From contig JANEZZ010002068.1 in NCBI GenBank assembly GCA_026122225.1, forward strand, positions 1 to 64,000: 64,000 nucleotides of DNA. Direction: 5' to 3'. Source of the stretch: Heloderma charlesbogerti. Its lineage: Eukaryota; Chordata; Lepidosauria; Squamata; Helodermatidae. The position numbers were made by a program, and so were the translations under genes. Position 1 is the stretch's first letter, and every line of letters starts with the position of its first letter. Positions 30,401 to 42,400 of the stretch are shown one piece after another. The notes under the pieces are model-generated. The model ran no database searches and was not told the origin of the DNA. It worked only from the letters and a program-made list of their open reading frames with translations.

Positions 30401-33400
30401 TCATACCACGAGATTCAAGGCTGGTGCTTCATTGAGAACAGAGGCCTTATGATTCAGGGGTTCCAGGTGGCGTTAGACTACAACTTCCATCCTCCCTGAC
30501 CATTTGCTGTGCTGGCTGGGACTGATGAAGGTTTTCGCCCATGATGCTACCTCCAGTGCCAAAGGCAGTGAGCCTGTGTACACCAGTTGCTGGGGAACAT
30601 GGGCCGGAGGGTGCTGTTGCACTCATGCCCTGCTTGTGGGTTCCTGGTCAACAGCTGGTTGGCCGCTGTGTGAACGGAATGCTGGACAAGATGAACCCTT
30701 GGTCTGATTCAGCAGAGCTCTTCTTATGTTCTTACGCAGCGTTAAGAATTAGTCCTCCTATGAATATATGCATGCATAATATTATTGCTTGAAATACATG
30801 ATGCTTCATTTATTTTAAGTGTGTTTTTTTAAAGCACTTTTCCATGAAGGCTCAGGGCCCATCTTCTTTCAACCCTCTTCTACCCCACTCCCCATACAGT
30901 TTTGGGGAAGGTGCAAATCAAGCCCTGACTTCTGTGAATAATCCATAGCAGACATGGATTAGTCACAAAAAAGGTTACCTCTTTTTCAACACTTCCCTCT
31001 ATTCGAAGGAGTCTGGCTGTAGGTGTTAATGGGATGGTCGAACAGGGACAGAAAAACAACGCGTTGGTGTAGAGTGTACATACATCCCATTTGTAGATGG
31101 ACTAGTCAGGTGCAAGTCAAGGAAAGACGGTGAGAGCAGGGATGAGGGGCCATTTCTCCTCCCTGATAGCCTTCCAGAGCAAAGTCCGAGGGAAATGTGC
31201 AGCATAGTGAACACAGCGAGGGACCCTCTGTTCTCCTTCCCCATGGTGAAGTTAGGGCAGAACTTGAGGGGCAGGTAGACAGGAGAGAGGGCGCTGGAGT
31301 TGCAGTTCCTCATTTTCCAACAGGGAGGAGAGGCAGAGGCTCAGAATAGCTGGTTGGAACAGTACACAATGCATTTGTTCATCATTTGGGCTGCTTCTCA
31401 GTCTTGGTGGAGAAATGGAAGCAAGCACAATAGATGTGAGGTATTCTTTGGCCCTGGTAGGGATGTACGGACTGTGTAAAATCTGCTCCATCTGTGTTTT
31501 GCGGTTTGTCAAGTGCTTTCTGTTCCAGCGTCTGCCCACAGACGGATGCAAATTTTTTCTTTTCGGCATGCAGGAAAATACGCAAATACGGAAGTATTTA
31601 CGTATTTACATAACTTACCTTAGTATGTAACACTTAGTGTATTTTCCCCAGTTCCATTCAACGTTTCCTCAGCAAAAACGTAACGTATTTTCCGACAAAT
31701 TTATATGTGTAAATTTCAGGAAAGTAAAAAAATCATCCGAAAGGCCACAGACTCCATGCAGCCTGAGGGGGTCACTCCTCAGAGGATTCCGCAAGGCAGT
31801 TTTTTAGAAATCCGAGCTCATTGTAGTTCGTCTTGAATTTGTCCAGCATCCCTATGCCCTGGTTGGAGAGAGCCTGAAGGCTCTGCTGGGAGAGGAGTGG
31901 GAAAGTCATGGCTGGAATTGCCTCTCATCCTCCACCTTGCTGCTTCTTCAGTGCAGTGAAAGACCTACATTAAGGGTCTGGGTGTTTGCAAGTGCTGGAC
32001 GGTGAGACTTTCTGCCTGCCCATAGTACTTTGGTGCTGGTGAGAGCCAGGCTCTAGATTTGCAGGGGGCGTTTTCTCTTTGCTTATGTGGAGTCTGACCA
32101 CAGTAGTACGGGGATGCCCTGGAGATGCATGATGGCTTGTGGGAAGATGGGTTCCTCTTCCAAAAGAGGTCCAGGGTGAGTTCATTCCCTTATGAAGGAG
32201 GGTGCATTCGTGATGTGAGAGCTGGGAGTCCTTGATGCATCTTCCTTCTTACCTTCAAAAGCAAAGTGGGATTTTATTGCCGGTAGAGGTGCTAGGATAT
32301 AGAGTAAGAACAGAAGCCATGTTTTGACTGAGGGGGGTGGAGAGCTGGAACATGGGAGAAAAGAAAACGAGCTGGTACCTTCAATTAAAATCCCACACAA
32401 GTCTCGGCCCAGGTCTGGTTATGCCCAAGCATATGCATGCCTCTGTGTGGGTGTCTTATCCTTCTGGGGAGTGGGGCCCACCAGTCTAAGCTATGCCTTT
32501 CAGTCACTGGAAATAATTGTACCCCTTCCTCACCCCCCAAATCTGGAAATGGAGAAAGGGTGCCCCCTCTTTGATGAGCTTCTGCTGGGCTTTAAAAACC
32601 TGGCTGTTCAGGCGGGCATTTGGAGTGGGATGGGGTTTTTTTAGAGCAGTGTTGTTTTGTTATGTTGTTTTGTTCAGTTGATTATATAAATTTGTTGTAT
32701 TTCATGTTGTTATTTGTATCGTATGCCACCTAGAATGGCCAGGTAGCTGGCCAGATGGGCAGCTAATAAATCTAATACATAAATAAAATAAAGGGTATTG
32801 AAGGGAGCAAAACGCTACATTTGAATGGCGAGGCTCTTGACTCTCTCCAAAATAACTTTTCCTGCCCACATCTCCTGGGGCTGTGAGATTGATGGAACTC
32901 TCCTTTTTAAAGGTTGAACGGTGTAATTAACGTTTTCTATTTTTAATGCAAAGCTGGTTTGATCCCGTCCTTCCTCCTGCTTGTTCAGGATTTATTCCTC
33001 CTCCCTTCTTCCAAATGGTAAAATAAATAATGTATGTCAGTTCCTTGCTAACAGTTCAAGGACTAGGCAGGAAGATTTCATCAGCTTGCATAAAGCTTAA
33101 CCAGTTGTAAAAGGCAAATGGAACTTCAATCTCTCTCTAGCGTCCTTTTGGTGCCTGCACAGTCTGCTAATCTCCTAATGGAAGAATTCTGCCATCCATG
33201 TGTTTCCTAGATAATGTCAATGCAGCCATAATTTCATCTAAGCACCTCTCCAGTGCTGCTGGAACAGATCTCAACAGCATGGTTTTTAGATTAGAAATTG
33301 TCATTCATATTGACCCTGCAAGAACCACATTCTGGTATTTCATGGCGTTTTTAATATTATTTTAACTTGCTTTGAAAGCAGTAGGCGGTGAGGCTTGCAG

Positions 33401-36400
33401 CAGAAATAAGCTCCAACATCTGCCGTTTTATGTATTCCAAAGTCTGAAAGCGGCAGGGAATGATGGTGTGTGGAAACCGAAGGCCAAAGACATTGTGCTT
33501 CATCGCTCTGCAGCATTGGGAGGGAGTCATTCTGGGTCTGTACATCCTTTCTATGTTTTGGCAACAGAGTTCTTGAAAAAAATGAACATTTGGGATGTCG
33601 TCCAAAAATGTGGGGCCAGGAACAACATTTGCAAAGTAACCCTTTTCTCTCCATGTCCGTTAATCTGAAGACATATCACCCTCAAGAAGGGCTGGATGCG
33701 CCTGATCTTGTCTGATCTCGGAAGCTAAGCAGGGTCAGCCCTGGTTAGTCCTTGGATGGGCTTCCTGCATGGAGCAGGGGGTTGGACTCGATGATCTTGT
33801 AGGCCCCTTCCAGCCCTATGATTCTATTCTATTCTACTCTGTTATCTACTCACAATTGCTATAGTTTTGTCACTTGTGGAAGTAGAGACTTGTTTTTTTT
33901 CCACCAAACCTTTAATCTTCAGGAAATTGTCAGGTATTGTCCCGAAGTGTCAACTTCAGCTGTTGGCATCCAGGCAATTGTCCCCTCCATAGATACTGTT
34001 GCTTGTATTGTCTAATTCTGTTTTTCTAAAAAAAACTAAATGTTTGCAAACCCTTAATCAGTTCTCACTTAAACGTCTTTCCCTTGAGAAGCTATGAACC
34101 TGTCCCATGCTGGAAAGTCTGGCTTGTTACATACATCTCCCATGGGTTTTCCAGAATGTCTCAGCCTCTTTTGCTGGCATTTCTAGTTGTCTGAGATACT
34201 CTGGGATCTGAAGATCACTTGTATCTTTCAGCAGCGTTGCCTGGTTTTACAGGGCAGTATCCAATTGTGTCCTTCCTTTAGCCCAAATGATGTTGCACTA
34301 GCAGAAACTAAGTTCTGAGCTATGCACAAGAGGAGGATCCAACTGAAGTTATGTTTGTGCAAGCACAGTTGCACAAGCGGGGTATACATTATGCTTGTGC
34401 AAGCGTAATGAGCAACCATCTGCATAACGGAAAGATTCAACGGAGCTTTGCTAATGCTATTTGAGTTTGCGGAATGACACCATGCGATACCGGTCAGTGT
34501 TTTATTTATTTAAATTTATATTCCACCCTGTTCCATAGGCCCAAGGTCACTTAGAATGCTATATAGCAGGCTGGGAGATTTGGGGAGTTGTAGTCCAGCA
34601 CATCTGGAGGGTGCCAGATTGGGGAAGGCTGCTAGACAACAATAGCTAAAAGAGAGCTCCTTTGTGGAAGGTGAAAATGACCCAGGAAACGAGAAAAGGC
34701 CTCTGTTCCCAGTGAAATAGTGTATGTGATATCGCAAAATGTTTCTGCGCCGTACTTGTGTGCAGGCAACATTAAATCTGCAGAGGAAAAGGTTTGTTAC
34801 TCTCTGTTCGAAACATTAGTTTAAGAAAAGGTGTAAAACTCCAGTTCACCTGATGAAATCAACAGGCAGGCAGTTCAGGACACACAAAACTGTTTCTCAT
34901 GCAGTGCATAATCAACTCATGGACCTCAGTGTCATAAGATTTTAGTGATAGCCACTCGCTTAGATGGCTCTTAAAAAAGATTCAGCAAATTCATGGAGGA
35001 TAGAGCTGTTTTATCCAGCCTCCAGATTCAGAGGCTGTTTACCCATGAATGCTAGATGCTGGAGACATATAACAGGGGAAAAACATTGCCGTTGTGCAGC
35101 CTTGTAAACAATCCTGCAAAAGATACTAGCCTGCAAAAGAACGCCCTGGTCGCCTGCATTTCTGTGCTGGCCACAGAAGAGGGGATGTCCCCTCCTCCTC
35201 AGGCTGAGTGCAAATGCAGGCTTCTCTGCTCCTTGCAGGTTACTTAAAAATTGCTTTCTACCAAGTGGAGTGGAGGAGGAGAGAGCCATCCCTCCTCTGT
35301 GCTAGCCCTCACTTGCCTGCATTGAGTTGCTGGTGCCTCAGGCCGCCAGGTGAGTTGCTGAATACAAGGCTGCCCTTGTATCCTGGATGTGGGCTTCCCA
35401 GAGGCACTCTGGCTGGACAGACCATGGGGGATGGGACACCAAACTCAGAGGAACGTGCTCCACACAGTCATGCATTAACCTTCATGCTGTGCCCGAGTGA
35501 GAGAGCAGGAGGTCTTGTAAACCTAGGAATCCAGCCTTCCCCAGCTTGTTGTTGTTCAGTCATGTCCGACTCTTCGTGACCCCATGGACCATAGCACGCC
35601 AGGCCTTCCTGTCCTGCGCTCTCTCCCAGAGTGTGCTCAAGTTCATATGCATTGCATCAGTGATGCTATCTAGCCATCTCATCCTCTGTCGTCCCCTTCT
35701 CCTTTTGCCTTCAGTCTTTCCCAGCATCAGGGTCTTTTCCAGAGAGTTTTCTCTTCGCATTAGGTGGCCAAAATATTTGAGCTTCACCTTCAGGATCTGT
35801 CCTTCCAATGAGCACTCAGGGTTGATTTCCTTTAGGATGGACTGATTTGACCTCCTTGCAGTCCAGGGGACTTGTAAGAGTCTTCTCCAGCACCACAGTT
35901 CGAAAGCATCAATTCTTCGGCGTTCAGCCTTCTTTATAGTCCAGCTCTCACAGCCATACATTACTACTGGGAAAACCATAGCTTTGATTAGACGGACCTT
36001 TGTCCCCAGCTTGGTGCCCTCCAAATGTGTTGGACTACAGCTCCCATCATTCCCAGTCACAATGGTCATGCCAGCTTGGGATTATGAGAGTTGTAGTCCA
36101 ATACATCTGGAGGGGCGCCAGGTTGGGGAACACTGTAGGAATCCAGTCATCGATACCGCTACCATAATGCTAGGTAGCAGTAGAAGTAGGTATTAGCGGT
36201 AGAAACCATTGAAGCGGTATTGCTAGCTTACATTGCACTTGGCTCTGTAAAAACAACCCTGTAAGGAAGATCATTGTTTCCCCCCATTTTTAGGCATGGG
36301 GAGCTGAAGTTGAGGGGTGGTTTGCCTTTGCCACCCAACATTTGTTTACCCATATCCAAGGCTTGTTCCCTGGACCATAATGCCTCCATGTTGCAGAATA

Positions 36401-39400
36401 GTGAGACTTAATAGTTTAGTTGGGTAATGCTGTTGCAGAGGCTGACCTCTGTGTACAAACCAGCCGATTAATGTTTGATCAGACCAGTCTTTGAGCAGAT
36501 CATTAGCTTAGCTGCTCCGAGAATGTGCATGTGACACAGCTTTAGAGTTACCATCCAGATTTTACTGGGACAAAATGCTTGACGGGCCAGAGCTGCAAAA
36601 TGGAAGCTCGAGAGCGGCGGTGTTCTGAAATGCCCAACTACTTCAGCGCTTCCCTTAAGCCATGTAATTCTAGCTGGCTCTGACGCTTCAAAGAAACCAT
36701 ACCTACCCTTATCATCCAGGTCTGTGAATAAGCTGAGCTTGTATCTGTTTTAATCAGGCATGGAATTATCTATGAACTTACAAAGCTGCTATATCTGCCA
36801 AACTATATTGCTTCGTCCAGTCGAGTACTGCTGCCAGCAGGTCATTCCCAGCTCTGCTGCCTTAGACGTTGAACCCGGGGCCTTCAGCAAACAAAGTGTG
36901 TGCTGTGCTGGAGAGAAGGTTCCCTTTACATTTCCATCAGGCCCCGTGCAATTCTGCTGTTTCCCCCAATCAGGTTCTTCTCTGGCCTCCATCTTCTTGG
37001 GCTCTCAGCTTCTTAGAAATATCACACTGTGCAGAAAACTTTCCAGTGCTTCATTTTCCCACAGAAAACTTCCCATTCCACAAGTTCATTAGGGGGAATG
37101 GATGCCAATTGCAAATACAATAGTAGGCAACCTTGGCACTCCCGATGTTGTGAGCGTGTCATGCACAGTTCTTTGGGTTGCTAAAATGTATTAGTCTCAA
37201 CAGTTTTTAGTACCTTTGTTTCCCATCCCCCCCCTAAATTTAAACAATGTAAGGGACGTACATGCTAATGTCTTACATTTTTACAAGTATTCCAATAAAA
37301 ATTGACATAATATAACATTTAAATAATAAGGGTGCAATCCTGTGCATGTTTAGACAGAAAAAAACTTCCTACAACTGACTGGAGCATACTTGCAATTGTA
37401 GGACTTTTTTGTCTAAACATGCACAGGATTGTACCCTTAGGGTGCAATTCTATGCATGTTTAGACGGAGAAAAGGCCTACAACTCCCAGCATTCCCCAGT
37501 CAGCATTGCTGGCTGGGACATGCTGGGAATTGTGGGTCTTTTCTCTGTCTAAACATACATAGGATTGCACCCTTAGTATATTCTAATTTTTTCCCTCTGG
37601 TATTTCAGGTCAAATACTTGTGTATTGGGACCAAAAAGGAACAGGTACTTTTTAAAACTTTGTTTAATAACTTCAAGTAAGAAAAAACACATGTCAAATT
37701 AGAAACTCTATGGCAGCAGAAAATTTTCTGATGCAAACTGAAGATTTTCCAATGCACCTTAGGCAAACTAAGCTAATTTGCATCAGCTGCCTCTATATAG
37801 CTAAATGTTCTTTTTACACATTAATGCAACCTTTTCTGGGAAACCCACATCATGAACACTGATGCTCAAGGGGTTTTCTCTTGCAAGTGGCAGCAGCCTG
37901 GAGTACCAGGCGTGCCCTCTGTTCTTTTCTTTTTAAAAAGAATTGTCACGTCTAGATTCACTTGATAGAAATACTAATCAAATTCATATTGATAGTATGA
38001 AAGGAGGCACTATGGGGGTGTTGAAGCTTAGTTGGGGGCGGCAGCATGAATCTCTTGAGAGAGAGCATGTGTGTGCTTGCCTGATCTGTCTGTTTAGTTA
38101 CCATCTTACAAATCCCTTTCAGATTTCGTTTTCTCACATAACTTCTTGCAGCACAGGCTGGCAGATTTTCACTCGTTTCACAGCGGAGCCATCCATTTGG
38201 TATGAGGACAATTTCAGGTTTTCCTCATCCCTTTTCTCCTGAATCTGTGTGTTCTCCTAGTTTATAAACTATCCTTGGCTGACTTCATTGCGGCGCAGGG
38301 TGAGGCAGCTGGTTCAGGTGGCAAATTTTGGGTGTCAGTAACGGCTGCAAGTTGTCTGCCTTTTTTATTATTGCTATTTTTATTGGCAAGCTACTCTTTA
38401 GATTTGCTGACTTGGGCCAGTTCTGACCGCCCCTGTTGCAACATGAAGCCTCCACCCAGTGAAAAAATGAACCTTCTCTTTGTACTAGGTGTGTAGAAAT
38501 GAGGTTAAAAAATCACCTGCTAGATTTCTTCAGCTGCATCTTATTTTGAATGTTGCCTCTGTTCTGCAATGCGATATGTTTGGCCAGGTTTAACTAGGGT
38601 ATCTGTGTAAAATTTGAACTGAGCATCAGTCCTTTGCATGCAGAGAGCTGCACTAAACTTCAGGATGTACTTTTTAATCCAGTCGACTGTGTTAGTACTT
38701 CTGATTTCTGGAACTGGGATGTGGAGACTATTGTCCAAAGAAGTTGGCCTGGTAGCTGGAACGTCTAATTTTTTAAAAAAATCAGAGCTAGTGATTTGTG
38801 TCTGTGAAAAGACATGGTATTTGGCCACAACCCGCACAAGAAGATGAGTCCCTGGCGCTCTCAGCCTGATATAGTCCACAGCACATCAGCCCCTCCCCTC
38901 AGCTCAGAGTGGGGAGTGTCTGTTTTTAGCTGAAGGTGACTTTACTTTGAGCGAATGAGCAGATCATGTGTTTTTCCTCAGGGCAGGTTACATAGGAGCT
39001 GGGTGTAAACAGCCAAGAACACTGGAGTCCACCTCTATCTTTTGACACAATACTCTGTCCTTCTTGATTCTGGCTAATTTTCTCCGTACTGACTCAGGGC
39101 TGAACTGAAAACCAAGCAAACTTTCATTTTCCAGTTGCAGCGGGCTGAAGGTTGATCGAGACTTCGCCCCAGCAAAAGTCAATTCTTTATAGGGAGTAGG
39201 AGCGGAACTTCAGTTTTGGAAATAGTATGTGATTTCAGACCTCCTCAGGTAGGGTGACTGCATGTTTGAATGCCTCATGTTAAGACAAACAAACAAAAAC
39301 ACCATCCTTGCTTCTAGAAAACTAGCATGGCAGGAAGAAGGGTAAGTTAGAACCCTTCTTTTCTGTTATAACATACTGATCTTTGAATTTTATTGTTCTC

Positions 39401-42400
39401 CATCTACCCACTCATCCCCTGGTAATACTTCAACATTTCTTGAAATCCTTGTTTTTAAAGGCACGCTCACGGTGCAGTATTCAGACATCTGAAGGCTACT
39501 TTTTCCCTCTTCCCCTGCTTTTCATTGGAAACACAACCATTCCATGTCCAAGTGTAAGGCTACGGGTGCAGTCCGATGCATGTTTAGGCAGAAGAAAAGT
39601 CCTACAACTCCCAGCATTCCCCAGCCAGCTGGCTGGGACATGCTAGGAGTTGCAGGAGTGTTTTCTGTCCACATGCATAGGAAGTGTGTTAGGGCTGAGC
39701 ATGGAGCTGTCACCGTCAGCAGCTCACAATCCGTGTTCTCTGCTTCATCAGTCTCTGCTTCATTTGCCCAGCTAGCAATCCTTTCGGCGCCTCCTTGGAA
39801 ACCCGCTCTGTAGCTTGGCCCTTGCTTTGATCTCTTGTACTTCAAAGAGTAGTGCTATTTTGGATCATCTCCCCTGTGCATTCTCAGGTTTATTGGGAGT
39901 AGGAAACAGCAGCCGAGGTGTCTAGCCAGCGTGACCTGTGATGGGGGCTGGCCTTTCTAACTTTTAGAGCTTGCATATTTGATGCATTTCTCTACTGCCC
40001 TTCAGACAAAACTGCTGCCCAGTGGTTCGCAGCAATAAGATCAATATGATAAACAGCATAAACTTAGTAACTCTGGAGTAGCTTACGCTTTGACTATATT
40101 GTGAGCCAAGCATCTTTGTTTTGAAAGCTAAATAGTAGCTAAGACTGAAGTTAAAATGTAGTTGCAGTTGCATAGGAAACTCTTCAGAATTAGAGGATTA
40201 CAGAATATCTGTTTATACTGTACCTCAGGAGGTTTCCCCTTTCCATAATCTTCCTTGAATACACCTTCCATTGTAAAGAAGTAAAATGGCACCCGTACAG
40301 TGTTCCAAGTCCTTGCTACAACATTTATTTTACTAATTTATATTTATTTAGGGCACAATCTTGCCCAATGTTTAGACAGAAAAAAGTCCTAGAACTCCCA
40401 TCATTCCCCAACCACCTATGCTGGCTGGGGAATGGTGGGAATTTTATTATTATTATTATTATATCCCGCCTTTTCCCCAATACTGGGATGCAAGGGGGCT
40501 TTACAACATTAAAAACGTGTACAGTTAAAACATAGAAATATACAAAAGTTAAAACTATAATTAAATCAATAATATTAAAATCGTATAAAATTGTAGAATG
40601 TAAAAAAGCCAACAACAATATAAACAATAATATCAATCCATCGGGTCCAGACTATCTAGCCCCAAAGCCTGTTAGAACCAAAGTTTTTGCCTGCCTGCGA
40701 AAACATACCAAGGAGGATGTCACTCTTGCCTCCCGAAGGGAGTTCCAGAGCCTTGGGGCAGCCACCGAGAAGGCCCTCTCCTGCGTTCCCACCAGTCGAG
40801 CCTGCAAGGGTGATGGGACTGCAAGAAGGTCCTGCCCTGAAGATCTCAGGGCACAAGCAGGCTCATAGGGGAGAATACGGTCTTTCAGATAACCTGGACC
40901 CGAGCCGTATAGGTCCAGAATTAATCCATTCCCCTTTTAAAGCTATTCAGAGTTGTGGCTATCACTGCGTCTTGTAGTAAATTCCATAGTTTGACTTTGT
41001 CCTGAATCTCCCATAATCAGCTTCATGGGATGACCCCATTGAGTTCTAGTAGTATGGGAGAGTGAGATAAATGTCTCCCTATCCACGTTCTCCACAGGAT
41101 TGTGCCTTAATTTATTTTATTTACAATATTTGTATACTGCTCCATATCTAGAACAGATTTTGGTTCAGGAGGCGCTGGAAACAGCACAGTGTTTGTCTAC
41201 CTACCTCCAGGAGCAGTGAGATGAATGTCTCCCTATCCACGTTCTCCACAGGATTATGCCCTAATTTATTTTATTTACAATATTTGTATACTGCTCCATA
41301 TCTAGAACAGATTTTGGTTCGGGAGGTGCCGGAAACAGCACAGTGTTTGTGTCTACCTACCTCCAGGAGCAGGGAATTCCAAAGAAAGGGGGCCACCACA
41401 TTGAAGGCTCTTCTCCTGGTGGGCTCCAATCGGGCCATAGGTCCATGTGGAACCACCAGGAACATGCCCTTGGATGACCTCAGTGACATGCTACTTTTGC
41501 AGTGAGGGGCAGGGGGAGAATGTTTCCAAGGCAGCTTACAATCCAAAGAACCAAACAAAAACAAAGCAATTTAAAGTGAGCAAGTATTAAAATGCATCAG
41601 CATGAGTATGTAAGGTGTCAGTACAGAAATGGTGAAATCAGTTATAAAAAGTCTGATGGAATAAAATTGTCTTCAGAGCCCAGATTTCCTCAGGGCAAGA
41701 ATTCCCCAACGGCACTGCTCTCCAGAAAGGCCCCGTACCCACCCATCAGATCTTTGCTTCTTATGGGACAGAGGAGAGAGATTTTCTCCATGTTGCAATT
41801 GCTTGTGGAATGGAAGGACTTGAGGGAAACGTTCTTCATGCATTACCAGAGGGATATGTTGGTTAGCAGCAAAAATAGCAGAGTCTTGTGGAATTGTAAG
41901 GACTTAACAAACTGGTTATGACAGAAGCCTTTGTTGACTGGAATCCACGTTGTCAGATGCATGGAGCGTTGCTGTATATACACATGGGGTAGGTGGGGTT
42001 GTAAATATACACATGGGGTAGATGGGGTTGTAAACAGTGAGGATAGAGGGAAATGAAGTGCAGAAAGTATAGGCAGTGATATAATATTGGCCATTCACAG
42101 TGAAATTGTTGGGTGATTACACAGGCATCCTTGCCTTGGTGAACTAATTAGACATCATTTGATTAAAAAACGTCCTATTTAAGCCACAGGAATTGAACCT
42201 CGTGATGAATCGTAGCCCAGCTGTTTCATGTTGCACTCTCCCTTTGAAATTCCCTTGCTCCAGAATGACCCACCTTAAGGTCAGTGACACAGTGTCCTTG
42301 GTGGCTGAATGTTCCCCGCCCTGATTTCTAAATATTGCCATTCCTTATCTCAGATGTGTGTCTGTTTATTATTTTGCGTAGAGACGGGCCTGTTTGGCCT

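Noticed and set aside
33372..33668. 98-codon frame in module U as a protein gene
   Set aside because: Differences between the two copies mostly change amino acids and the frame lacks a proper ATG at its listed start; coding is not supported.
33670..33770. Possible 5S rRNA gene
   Set aside because: Only the middle to 3' part of 5S is present, with changes and an attached CR1 tail; four dispersed copies show it is a retroposon.
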